From Streptomyces sp. SID10853 (GTDB lineage Bacteria; Actinomycetota; Actinomycetes; Streptomycetales; Streptomycetaceae), in the NCBI RefSeq assembly GCF_010548145.1, contig NZ_JAAGLN010000004.1, forward strand, positions 1 to 64,000: DNA of 64,000 nt. The letters are read 5' to 3'. Below, piece by piece: positions 37,466 through 45,489 of the stretch. Numbering within the stretch: the stretch's first letter is position 1; every line of letters starts with the position of its first letter. The translations under genes and the position numbers were made by a program. The notes beneath the pieces were generated by a model. That model worked only from the letters and a program-made list of their open reading frames with translations. It had not been told where the DNA came from and ran no database searches.

Positions 37466-38078
37466 GGGTCAGTTGTAGCTCTGCATTGCCGGTTTGGGTA
37501 ACCGGCAATGTGCTGCTATGTTTCGCATCTTTTTTGTCAGATCTGGTCCCCAGGGTCCTTGCGAGCGGCGCAACATAGACCGGAATTGGCGGATGACCAA
37601 ATCACCTGCTGCCCTCATGCTGGTAGCACCTACGTGGTCTCGACGTGGGCATCTTGCATCGCGCGCTCACCAGCGCCGCCCACGGATTCGCTTGCCAACT
37701 GCCCGCTTTATGCAACTTCTTGGCCAACCGGCGATTCGGGTTTACCGTTTTAAGGAAGCCGCGCACGACACGTTCGCCGAGAGCTGTTTGCTTTCCCGGC
37801 GGAATGCTGGACTTGTGCGGGGAAGATGTGGCTGTCTTGGCCATGCGCCCGGAAACCCCTGCGGTTCCGAGCACATGAAGAAGCCCCCGGCGGGCCAACG
37901 CCGGGGGCCAAGAAGTCCCTACCGATATCGCCCGTACCTGAACGATCAAGACGGTGGCGGTCATAACGCCACCGGGTGAGGAACTGTGCATGCCCCAACA
38001 AGCTACTGCCTTCGTGGCCGTAGTCGCATCCCCGTCGCCGAACTCGCCTGCTCGGCCCACGAAGGCGGGGCGATAGAC
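37466..38078. promoter_or_regulatory. Regulatory gap between the int/xis/repressor and replication modules
   Basis: I support no gene here. It starts with a palindrome (next entry) and is AT-richer than its surroundings at about 37500-37860. A second copy of the half-site ccaaccggcgattc lies at about 37725-37738. A hairpin with 10-bp arms (37883-37892 with 37899-37908) precedes the replication genes. Confidence 0.5.
37482..37511. promoter_or_regulatory. Operator-like palindrome, copy 1
   Basis: cattgccggtt-tgggt-aaccggcaatg, an 11-bp dyad with 5-bp spacer starting about 20 bases upstream of the repressor pseudogene start. It shares its gccggtt-N5-aaccggc core with the palindrome at 43585-43610. 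Confidence 0.7.
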
Positions 38079-38516
38079 ATGGCGCGGATACGCACCATCA
38101 AGCCGGAAGCCTTCATCTCCGAGTCGCTGGCCGCAGTGAGCGTCCATGCCGAGCGGACCTTCTTCGGCCTGCTTACGCAGGCGGACGACCACGGCCGCTT
38201 CCGCGACCAAGCTGCTGTCATCACCGGCGCCCTGTGGTCCCTGCGCCCCGAGCACGGCCCGCTGGAGGTCGAGGACGACCTCACGCAGCTCGACAGTGCG
38301 GGACTAATCTGCCGGTACGAAGGCGACGACGGCAAGCGGTACCTGCACATCGTCACCTGGGCCCGTCACCAGAAGATCAACCGGCCCAGCGGCACCCGCT
38401 GCCCGGCCTGCCCGCGCCACCAGGGCAGCCGGTCGGACGAGGCGGCCTCGCCTGTTCACGGAGCCCTCCATGAACAGGCCGTGAGCCCTCACCACAACGC
38501 TGGGAGACTGCGGTGA
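38079..38516 (+). CDS. Phage-replisome-organiser-like protein
   Basis: The 145-residue protein begins MARIRTIKPEAFISESLAA, then ERTFFGLLTQADDHGRFRDQAAVITGALW, the N-terminal winged-helix segment seen in actinophage and integrative-element replication proteins (DnaD/replisome organiser-like). The C-terminus carries CPACPRHQ, a possible metal site. It heads an overlapping three-gene set that ends with a DnaC-like loader, so the set likely starts replication of the excised element. The start was chosen at MARIRT, which has a ribosome-binding site (aaggcgggg). Confidence 0.7.
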   Translation: MARIRTIKPEAFISESLAAVSVHAERTFFGLLTQADDHGRFRDQAAVITGALWSLRPEHGPLEVEDDLTQLDSAGLICRYEGDDGKRYLHIVTWARHQKINRPSGTRCPACPRHQGSRSDEAASPVHGALHEQAVSPHHNAGRLR

Positions 38517-38896
38517 GGACTCAGCGTCCGGATCTAGGACCTAGGATCCTGGATCTAGGATCACCTCCGGTGGGGAGCGCAAGCGCCCCCACGCCGGGTT
38601 CGGTCTCGGCCAAGGACCTGGTCGCCGAGCACGTCGCCGCATGCCAACACCGCCCGCCCAGCGACGTCCTCGGCCGCCTCGGCAAGGTGGTCAGCAAACT
38701 GCTCGGCGAGGGGTTGTCCCCCGACCACATCAGGGCCGGGATGGACCGCATGCGTACCAAGGGGCTGTCCGCTGGGCTGCTGCCGAGCCTGGTCGACGAG
38801 GCCATGAACGCTCCACGGGCAGCTGCCGCCCCGCACCGAGCATGGACCAACCCGGCGCCCGCTGACGTCGAGGCGGCCTACGGAGGGCAGCTGTGA
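38513..38896 (+). CDS. Small replication-module protein
   Basis: The 127-residue product begins at a GTG overlapping the upstream stop (GTGA) and ends overlapping the next GTG. A helical central part (KDLVAEHVAACQHRPPSDVLGRLGKVVSKLL) and the repeat-coded N-terminus (PDLGPRILDLGSPP) are visible. No domain is recognised. It probably works with the flanking organiser and helicase-loader proteins. Its 5' end contains iteron-like repeats (38530-38562). Confidence 0.65.
   Translation: MRTQRPDLGPRILDLGSPPVGSASAPTPGSVSAKDLVAEHVAACQHRPPSDVLGRLGKVVSKLLGEGLSPDHIRAGMDRMRTKGLSAGLLPSLVDEAMNAPRAAAAPHRAWTNPAPADVEAAYGGQL
38530..38562. repeat. Iteron-like direct and inverted repeats in the replication module
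   Basis: ggatctagga occurs at 38530-38539 and 38551-38560 (period 21), with cctaggatcc between them. This lies inside the gene after the organiser, as in lambdoid origins. Confidence 0.6.
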
Positions 38897-39591
38897 CCAC
38901 AGCCACCACCAGCCGGGAGCCGCAGCGCATGAACACCCTCGCCGCCCGCCTCGGCACGATCCTCGCCGAACGGGGCATCGATCCAACTACGTCACCTGCC
39001 GAGGCTCCTTCGGAACGGGTGACCGCGCTGGAACTGGCCGCGGCCCGCATCCCACCCCGCTACCGCCACGCCCTCGCCAGCCACCAGCAGGTTGCCGCCT
39101 GGGTCGACGAGGTGGCCCTCGCCGCACGGCCCGGCCCGAGCGGCACCCGGGGCATCGCACTCGGACCGTCCCTGCTGATCGCCGGGCCCACCGGCACCGG
39201 CAAGACACACCAGGCGTACGGCGCGGTGCGCTCGCTGCTGACCGCCGGGGTACGGCTGCGGTGGGAGGCAGCCACCACAGCCGACCTGTACGCCCGCTTG
39301 CGCCCACGCCCCGGCCACGACGCCGAGCGCGACCTCGCCACCCTCAGCACCTGCCCGCTGCTGATCCTGGACGACCTCGGCGCAGCCAAGCAGTCGGAGT
39401 GGACCGAGGAGATCACGTACCGGCTGATCAACCGCCGCTACACCGACCTGCTCCCCACCCTCCTCACGACCAATCTGCCGACCGCCGCGCTCCGCGACGC
39501 CGTCGGCGACCGCGTCGCCTCCCGTCTCGCCGAGATGACCAGCACCGTCGTCCTCACCGGCGTCGACCGCCGACGCCAGCTCTCCGCCTGA
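38893..39591 (+). CDS. DnaC/IstB-like AAA+ helicase-loader ATPase
   Basis: The 232-residue protein has Walker A LLIAGPTGTGKTHQAYG (about 94-110), Walker B PLLILDDLGAAK, a sensor I-like LLTTNLP and an Arg-rich C-terminus RVASRLAEMTSTVVLTG. This is the DnaC/IstB AAA+ arrangement. It probably loads the host replicative helicase at the element origin. The GTG start overlaps the preceding stop. Confidence 0.82.
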   Translation: MTTATTSREPQRMNTLAARLGTILAERGIDPTTSPAEAPSERVTALELAAARIPPRYRHALASHQQVAAWVDEVALAARPGPSGTRGIALGPSLLIAGPTGTGKTHQAYGAVRSLLTAGVRLRWEAATTADLYARLRPRPGHDAERDLATLSTCPLLILDDLGAAKQSEWTEEITYRLINRRYTDLLPTLLTTNLPTAALRDAVGDRVASRLAEMTSTVVLTGVDRRRQLSA

Positions 39592-39689
39592 CCGCACGGC
39601 GCCGCCCCGCACCAGCTCACCTTCACCACACCGCCCGTCCGCGCCCACGCCTGCCCACACGGCGCGGCGGGTCCTTTGGAGACCCCTGC

Positions 39690-40982
39690 ATGACGGAACT
39701 TGCCATGCCCGCACTCGGGCACTGGAACGCGATACCTGTCGCGCTCGCCGCCCTCCTGGCCACCTGCACAGTGCTGCTGGTCAGCTGGCTGATCCACCGA
39801 CGCGCTCCCCGAAACCACGCCAAGCGACAGCCCGGAACGCCCGCGGTCAGGGTCGCCGCGCTGGCCGCGGTCGGATGTACCGCCTACAGCGCCGACACCA
39901 GTTGGCGGTTCGCCGCCGACTACCTCGGCATGAGCGGCACCACCGAGCGCGCCGCAATGTTCGCCGCCGCGGAACTCGCCCTCTTCGCCACGGCCCTGCT
40001 GGCGCGGCAGAACCTGCACGGCCCCAATCAAGCACCCGGCCTGCCCGGCGTCCTGACCTGGGTGATCACCGCTGTACAGGTGATCCCCGCGTACGCCGAG
40101 TCAGGTGTGGTCGGCGGCACGGTGCGGGCCTTCGTGGGACCGGTCATGGCCGCACTGCTGTGGCATCAGGCCATGGGCATCGAACTACGCATCCGCACGC
40201 CCGAGGCTGCCTCCCACAGCCTCCTCGCCCGGATAGGTCGCGAAGTACGCGAACGCGGCCTCTCGCGCCTTGGGCTCGCCGAACACGATCGTGACGCCGC
40301 GCAGATCAGCCGCGACCGTGCCACCCGCAGGGCCGTCGCCCTGGCCGCGCACCTTGCGGAGCGAACCCCGAAGCAGCGCGCCGGCTGGCGAGGCCGGCGA
40401 ACCGCGCGACGGCTTTCCCGCGCCGTCGCCCTAGCGTCTGTGGGAATCGACCAGCGCCAGCGCGACGTGCTGCTGCACCAGCTTGCCGTCCGCCGTCACG
40501 CGACAGCGCTGGCCACGATCGAACTGCCATCGCCTTGGAACGCCTTCACTCCGAACGAAGGCGCCATGCGCCACGTCGAGACGACTCCGCGGCGCAGCCG
40601 ATCGGGTGCAGGTTTCGACTTGACGAGCGAGGAAGCCGGGGAGCACGCCGACTCCAACCTTCGTCTTGAGTCCCTGCCTCCCCGATCCGTGCAGAACCAA
40701 CTTCCCCTGCACGATTCGGTCCCCACCCGCGAGACCACCGAGCCGTCCCACGAGGACGACGTCCCTGCGGCGCAACGCTACGGACGTCCTCCCGGTGCCG
40801 AGATGGACGAACTCCTCGCAATCGGCCGCGCGGCCATCGCCATGCACGGAACAGCCACCCGCGCCGTGCTACGGAACGCCATCCGCGAGGCCGACCTCCC
40901 CATCTCCGAGGACCGGCTCACCGAACTCAAGGCCCTCTTGGCGGCAGAGCAGGGTTGCGAGACCGCCGTCCCCACGGGGTGA
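39690..40982 (+). CDS. Membrane protein of actinobacterial mobile elements
   Basis: The 430-residue protein has four to five hydrophobic helices in the first 160 residues (PVALAALLATCTVLLVSWLI, VRVAALAAVGCTAYSADTSW, AAMFAAAELALFATALLARQ, GVLTWVITAVQVIPAYAE, FVGPVMAALLWHQAMGIELR). A long cytoplasmic, Arg/Ala-rich part follows with an HTH-like end (LLAIGRAAIAMHGTATRAVLRNAIREADLPISEDRL). Similar proteins, related to the spread/DUF2637 type, occur in Streptomyces integrative elements between replication and mobilisation genes. The role is unknown; membrane support of DNA transfer is plausible. Confidence 0.65.
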   Translation: MTELAMPALGHWNAIPVALAALLATCTVLLVSWLIHRRAPRNHAKRQPGTPAVRVAALAAVGCTAYSADTSWRFAADYLGMSGTTERAAMFAAAELALFATALLARQNLHGPNQAPGLPGVLTWVITAVQVIPAYAESGVVGGTVRAFVGPVMAALLWHQAMGIELRIRTPEAASHSLLARIGREVRERGLSRLGLAEHDRDAAQISRDRATRRAVALAAHLAERTPKQRAGWRGRRTARRLSRAVALASVGIDQRQRDVLLHQLAVRRHATALATIELPSPWNAFTPNEGAMRHVETTPRRSRSGAGFDLTSEEAGEHADSNLRLESLPPRSVQNQLPLHDSVPTRETTEPSHEDDVPAAQRYGRPPGAEMDELLAIGRAAIAMHGTATRAVLRNAIREADLPISEDRLTELKALLAAEQGCETAVPTG

Positions 40983-41001
40983 CCGGATATCCGGTCACCC
41001 C
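40976..41001. terminator. 26-bp perfect palindrome overlapping the membrane-protein stop codon
   Basis: ggggtgaccggat / atccggtcacccc (40976-40988 with 40989-41001). It may be a terminator or protein-binding site at the module boundary. Confidence 0.65.
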
Positions 41002-41014
41002 TGAACGCCGAACG

Positions 41015-41054
41015 GGGGCCGTGGGACCAGCAACCCGTCTGGTCCCACGGCCCC
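41015..41054. terminator. Stem-loop before mobC
   Basis: Perfect 16-bp stem (41015-41030 with 41039-41054) and an 8-nt loop. It separates the membrane-protein gene from the mobilisation genes. Confidence 0.75.
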
Positions 41055-41123
41055 GCCCCATTCGCGCCGCTTGACCAGGCACTCACGGACCTCCCTCGCG
41101 ACTCACCGCTCGAACCAGCGGGC

Positions 41124-41816
41124 GTGGGGGACGCTGCCCGTACGTCGACCTGGTCCGCTGCCCTCTCCCCTCAACCAGGAGCTGGACTCCATGCAGGATT
41201 CGTGCACCCACAGCCCCGAGCATCAGAACGCGCCCCAAGCCACGCCAGCCCAAAGCGGAGCAAGTTGGAGGTTCGGACACTCCCCGCAGGGGGAGCGTCC
41301 GAACCCGACCCCGCCCCAGGGGTGGCGGGGCCCGACCAGCGCCAGGGGGCGCCGGACGGGAGGGCTGCGACCGAGGGCGGTTCGCAGCCAAGTAAGGCCG
41401 GTCACACGCGCCTGACCAAGGGGAAACCCCGCCCGCGCGACAAGAAGCAGCGCCCCGCCCACAGCGTCCGACTCAACGAACGCGAACGCACCCTCATCCA
41501 GGCCAGCGCCGATGCCGTCGGCATGAGTATCGCCGGATTCCTCGCCCACTCCGCGCTCGCCGCCGCCCGCGACCAGACCCGCACCGCCGCCACCATCGCC
41601 GCCGACCAAGACGTCCTCACCGAGCTCTTCGCCACCAGCCGCAAGCTCGGCTGGGCCGGCAGCAACCTCAACCAGATGACCAAGACCCTCAACTCGGGCG
41701 GCGACATCGACAGCGCCCGCATCAAGGAAACCCTCACTTACGTCCGCCGCGCGGCCACCGCCACCGAGGCAGCCGTCGAGCGGATCAACAACCAGCAGAC
41801 AGACGAGACCACTTGA
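41124..41816 (+). CDS. mobC: MobC-like mobilisation accessory protein
   Basis: The frame is 230 residues from GTG 41124, but the start is uncertain (GTG 41203 and TTG 41262 are in frame). Only the part from about residue 90 looks conserved: HSVRLNERERTLIQASADAVGMSIAGFLAHSALAA (ribbon-helix-helix-like), then LFATSRKLGWAGSNLNQMTKTLNSGGDI, the signature of MobC. MobC helps the relaxase open the transfer origin. The stop overlaps the relaxase start (TTGA). The 5' part of the frame covers the candidate oriT hairpin. Confidence 0.8.
   Translation: MGDAARTSTWSAALSPQPGAGLHAGFVHPQPRASERAPSHASPKRSKLEVRTLPAGGASEPDPAPGVAGPDQRQGAPDGRAATEGGSQPSKAGHTRLTKGKPRPRDKKQRPAHSVRLNERERTLIQASADAVGMSIAGFLAHSALAAARDQTRTAATIAADQDVLTELFATSRKLGWAGSNLNQMTKTLNSGGDIDSARIKETLTYVRRAATATEAAVERINNQQTDETT
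41271..41304. other. Candidate oriT hairpin
   Basis: gttcggac-a-ctcccc-gcag-ggggag-c-gtccgaac: an 8-bp plus 6-bp stem with one mismatch. A second small dyad (ccccgcc/ggcgggg) follows within 30 bases. The site lies directly upstream of the conserved part of mobC and the relaxase, as oriT sites usually do. Confidence 0.5.
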
Positions 41817-43555
41817 TTCCCAGCATCCACAAGCAAGGCCGCAGCACCCGCGGCCTGCTCAACTACCTCTACGGCAAGGGCACCCGCGAAGAGCACGTCG
41901 ACCCGCGCCTTGTCGCCTCCTTCGACTACATGGCGCCTGACCCCGGCCGCGACCCCTCCGCGACGAAGGAAGACCTCCAGCGGCTTCTCGACCAGCCACT
42001 GCACCTCCTCGACGAAGGCCAGCGACCCGACCAGCACGTGTGGCACTGCTCCGTCCGCGCGGCACGCACCGACCGCATCCTGAGCGACGAGGAGTGGGGC
42101 GCCATCGCCCGCCGCATCGTGGCCGCCACCGGCATCGACTCCGGTGGCGTAGACGACGCCGGGTGCCGGTGGGCCGCCGTCCGTCACGCCGACGACCACA
42201 TCCACATCATCGCCACCCTCGTACGCGAGGACGGCCGCCGCCCCAATCACCACCGCTCCGGCCAGCGCGCCCAAGCCGAAGCCCGTCTCATCGAAGCCGA
42301 CTACGACCTGCACCGCGTTACCCCCGGCGACGGCACCACAGCCAAACGCCCCACCAGCGCCGAGCGCCACAAAGCCGAACGCCAAGGGCGAGAGCGCACG
42401 GTGCGGGAGGAGCTGCGCGAGACCGTGCGCGGCGCGTCGGCCGGGGCCGCCTCCACAGATGAGTTCTTCGACCGTCTGGCCGCCGACGGCCTTCTGATCC
42501 GCAAGCGGATCGCACCCTCGGGCGACCTGCTCGGCTACAAGGTCGCACTGCCTGGTGACCTCAACAAGGACGACGAGCCGGTCTTCTATGCCGGCTCCAC
42601 CCTCGCACCCGACCTTTCCCTGCCCCGTATCCGCGAACGCTGGTCCCTCCAAGCAGAGGCGGTCTCCGAGGGCGGTTCCGAGCCGGTGCAGCCCGCCCTG
42701 CCGCAGGTGACCCATCCCGCGTTCGCTCGGCGCCGGGCTGCGGCTGCCAGCTGGCAGGCCCTACTGATCATCGACCACGGCGACGACGGCATGGCGGCAG
42801 CACAGATCGCCGCAGCGAGTGAGGTCCTGGACGCGCTCGCCAAGACCTCTGCCGCGCACACCCGTGCGGAACTGCGGGAGGCGGCCAACGCGTTCGAGCG
42901 GGCCGGCCGCTCCCATGTCCGCGCCGTACGCGGGCATGACCACGCTCTGCGGCAGGCCGCACACGATCTCGTCCACAGTGGCCCCGCACTCGGCCGCGGC
43001 GAAGACGGAGCCACCACGGCGATGGTCATCGACATGGCCATCTTCCTCGCCATCGCCGCAGCGAACTGGCACGCCAAAAGGCACCACAGCCAGCAGGCAG
43101 CCGCAGCCCAGCAAGCCGCCGAACACCTACGCACCGCCTACCAGGCTGCTGCGGCCCACCCCATCGCCGCCCTCCGCCAGCGAGGCCAGCGGATGGCACC
43201 GCGTATTCGAGAGCGGCAAGCCGATCTCCTGCACCAGGCACTGCCAGAGTTCGCCGAACGGATCCAGGCCGAGCCCGGCTGGCCCGCCCTGGCCGTCACC
43301 CTCACCGACGCCCGCCAAGCGGGCCACGACCCCGGCGCACTGCTCGCCGACGCCGCCCGGCGACGCGAGCTCGCCAGCGCCGACTCCATCAGCGATGTCC
43401 TCGTCTGGCGCCTACGCCGCAGCGCCCACCTGCCCTCAGCGGCACCCGAAAGCCTCCAGACCGCAGGCGCCCGAGACGGCCGGCACATCCCGACACCGGC
43501 CTCCGCCACACCGCCCGCGGCTCAGGCGTCGAACCACTCCAGCCGCAGGCACTGA
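41813..43555 (+). CDS. Relaxase/mobilisation nuclease (TraI/MobA-like)
   Basis: The 580-residue protein begins at a TTG overlapping the mobC stop. Its N-terminal relaxase domain has Tyr candidates Y18 and Y20 in GLLNYLYGKG and the three-His metal motif RHADDHIHIIATLVREDGRR (H125, H129, H131), followed by an ERHKAERQG helix. The C-terminal half is Ala/Arg-rich and helical (AATSWQ-like coiled segments). The enzyme nicks oriT and stays bound to the 5' end for transfer. No translocase gene is present in this element, so transfer would use another element or plasmid's machinery. Confidence 0.88.
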   Translation: MIPSIHKQGRSTRGLLNYLYGKGTREEHVDPRLVASFDYMAPDPGRDPSATKEDLQRLLDQPLHLLDEGQRPDQHVWHCSVRAARTDRILSDEEWGAIARRIVAATGIDSGGVDDAGCRWAAVRHADDHIHIIATLVREDGRRPNHHRSGQRAQAEARLIEADYDLHRVTPGDGTTAKRPTSAERHKAERQGRERTVREELRETVRGASAGAASTDEFFDRLAADGLLIRKRIAPSGDLLGYKVALPGDLNKDDEPVFYAGSTLAPDLSLPRIRERWSLQAEAVSEGGSEPVQPALPQVTHPAFARRRAAAASWQALLIIDHGDDGMAAAQIAAASEVLDALAKTSAAHTRAELREAANAFERAGRSHVRAVRGHDHALRQAAHDLVHSGPALGRGEDGATTAMVIDMAIFLAIAAANWHAKRHHSQQAAAAQQAAEHLRTAYQAAAAHPIAALRQRGQRMAPRIRERQADLLHQALPEFAERIQAEPGWPALAVTLTDARQAGHDPGALLADAARRRELASADSISDVLVWRLRRSAHLPSAAPESLQTAGARDGRHIPTPASATPPAAQASNHSSRRH

Positions 43556-43584
43556 CCCGGGGAAACGGGCGCAACATAGCCGAC

Positions 43585-43610
43585 GATCGCCGGTTAGCCC
43601 AACCGGCGAT
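43585..43610. promoter_or_regulatory. Operator-like palindrome, copy 2
   Basis: atcgccggtt-agccc-aaccggcgat, with the same gccggtt-N5-aaccggc core as 37482-37511. It precedes the small gene at 43664. Confidence 0.7.
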
Positions 43611-43663
43611 TCTCCAGACGATTGATGCTCCCCACCCAATCCCACAAGGAGCGTCACACCCGT

Positions 43664-44044
43664 ATGACCGCAACCTCATCCCGACCCGACATCATCGCCC
43701 TCCTCGCCGACGCGGACTTCAAGTACCGAGCCGACACCAACACGTGGAGCCATCGCGATGGACGGCCGTTCAGCAAGGAGGAACAGGATCATGTCCTCAC
43801 AGCGACTCGCAGCGAGTTCCTCGATTTTGACGCGCAGTTCAAGCGCTTCGTGAAGCACCGGCAGGCATGGGCTGACGCCTCGGAAGCACTGCAGCGCTTC
43901 CTCGCCCCGTTCATGCAGCAGCTCACCGTGAAGAACCTCGGCAACGCCCACGAGCTCATGAGCGAAGAGGACCGGACGGAGTTCAACCGCCTGCTCGGCC
44001 TCGTAGCCACACCCCCGCGCCCCTTCACCGCCAACACCTACTGA
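43664..44044 (+). CDS. Hypothetical protein of the mobile element
   Basis: The 126-residue product starts at ATG 43664 with a ribosome-binding site (acaaggagcg). It is charged and mainly helical (EEQDHVLTATRSEFLDFDAQFKRFVKHRQAWADA) and has no recognised domain. The shared palindrome upstream suggests it is under the same control as the repressor region. Confidence 0.6.
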   Translation: MTATSSRPDIIALLADADFKYRADTNTWSHRDGRPFSKEEQDHVLTATRSEFLDFDAQFKRFVKHRQAWADASEALQRFLAPFMQQLTVKNLGNAHELMSEEDRTEFNRLLGLVATPPRPFTANTY

Positions 44045-44248
44045 CGAAGGGCCGCGTCGTTGTTCGACCAGGGCGAGGAATCGGCCTGGCCGGCGTGTCT
44101 GCCAGCCTCAGCGATCGGAGCGACGAGAGATCAGATAGGCACCGTCGCTCAGCGGTGCCAACAAGTTGGGTGTAGCCCCCAGTGCTGACACGGTTCCGCC
44201 CCAGCAACCACGGGGTCCGCTACACACAAGACCTGCTAGAGCACCACA

Positions 44249-44280
44249 AAGCCGGGCCTCCCAGACGGGAGGCCCGGCTT
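44249..44280. terminator. Terminator at the end of the mobilisation segment
   Basis: Perfect 14-bp stem (44249-44262 with 44267-44280) and a 4-nt loop, adjacent to the stop of the leftward DUF317 gene. Confidence 0.8.
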
Positions 44281-44303
44281 CGTTACGCGGAGTGGGGCGC
44301 TTC

Positions 44304-45422
44304 TCAGTTGGCGGGGGCACACAGGAGCTGGTCCCGCGTACTTTCCGGCAGCACCCGGCGCAGTACCGGTGCCGTGGAGCTGAGCGAGGAGGCGAACGCG
44401 GCGACCAAACGGTGCGGCACGCTCGCGCTGAATGAGGCGGCCCACAGGTACGGAGCCCCCATTGCAGGCTCAGCCCACGCCTGCCAGCCGATCGCCACCT
44501 GCCCGTCTCCCTCGGCGGTCAGGACGCTGGGGTCGGCATCCTGAATGAGGGGCGGCACCTCGCCGAGGCTGAGGCGGGCGGTGAAGGTGGGGTGCATCGC
44601 CGCCGCGTGGGGCTGGTCGGCGTCCCGGAGCCAACCGTTCCCGGCGGCCGTAGCGAGCACCAGTTCGGGACCGTCGTACAAGGTGGTGGGCTGACTGCAT
44701 TGGTCGAGCGCCAGGAGAAACTCGGTTATGACCTCTCCCGGTACGCCTGGGGTGAAGTAGGCGGACCAGTCCGCGAGCGAACTGGTGGTGTCCGAGCGGG
44801 CCGAGACCTGCCACGCGACCGGCAGGCCACCAAGGTGGAACGGCTCGTCCGCCAGCACCCACTGTGCCCATCGAAGAGCGTCGGGACTGATGTGCAGGAC
44901 GGTGCTGCGCACCACCTGGTGATCTCCCAGCTCATCGAAGTCTCGCCGTCCTCGCACGGCTGTCAGACTCGTCCAGCCCAGACCTGCGAGGCTGTCCGCG
45001 ACGACATCGCAGAGACGACCGTCATCGTCGGCCAGGTGTCGGGGGCTGACCCAGTACGCGGGAAGAGCGCCAGCCGCGAAAGAGGGATCGAACGGGTAGC
45101 GCGGATTCAGGAGTGCCTCCAAGAGCCGGGTTCGGGTGTACTGGGCGCCGGCAACGTGGCGCGGCAGCGCCTGGACGGGAGCCTGCCGGTTCATAGCGAC
45201 GGCGACCTCGGGCGGCAGGCGCCCGAGCCCGCTGTCGGCGTCGCGCCGCCAGCTAGGTAGACGAGTGAAGAAGCTGCGGCCAGAGGGAGCCGCAGGCGCA
45301 CCGATCAGCGCTCTGACCTGGGGTTCTGGCGGGTCGTCTACGTTGACATCTCTGTGCCCTCGCTGGCCAGTCTTTCGCGGCTCTTTCCTGTCTGCCCCCG
45401 GCGAACTGGTGTCCTTCGTCAT
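44304..45422 (-). CDS. DUF317-domain protein
   Basis: The 372-residue protein starts at MTKDTSSPG; 105 further in-frame codons run antisense into the next gene and are not coding-like. Two DUF317-type units are visible: PAYWVSPRHLADDDGRLCDVVADSL with LADWSAYFTPGVPGEVITEFLLALD, and the second half ending PYLWAASFSASVPHRLVAAFASSLSS. DUF317 proteins are common on Streptomyces plasmids and integrative elements and are of unknown function. It is divergent from the caspase-like gene, with about 70 bases between the starts, so the two may be co-regulated. Confidence 0.75.
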   Translation of the reverse strand: MTKDTSSPGADRKEPRKTGQRGHRDVNVDDPPEPQVRALIGAPAAPSGRSFFTRLPSWRRDADSGLGRLPPEVAVAMNRQAPVQALPRHVAGAQYTRTRLLEALLNPRYPFDPSFAAGALPAYWVSPRHLADDDGRLCDVVADSLAGLGWTSLTAVRGRRDFDELGDHQVVRSTVLHISPDALRWAQWVLADEPFHLGGLPVAWQVSARSDTTSSLADWSAYFTPGVPGEVITEFLLALDQCSQPTTLYDGPELVLATAAGNGWLRDADQPHAAAMHPTFTARLSLGEVPPLIQDADPSVLTAEGDGQVAIGWQAWAEPAMGAPYLWAASFSASVPHRLVAAFASSLSSTAPVLRRVLPESTRDQLLCAPAN

Positions 45423-45489
45423 CCAATCGAGTCGTTTGATAGCAAATGCAGTCGTCTGGGCTTTCTGACAGTGAATCTCGTCGTGAGGG

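Noticed and set aside
37494-37979. 161-codon frame in the gap before the replication module
   Set aside because: No recognisable domain, weak codon pattern and no ribosome-binding site; better explained as a regulatory gap.
44160-44240. Possible attR because of a ggtgtagc match to the start of tRNA-Pro
   Set aside because: The match is only a few bases and is to the 5' end of the tRNA, whereas integration regenerates the 3' end.
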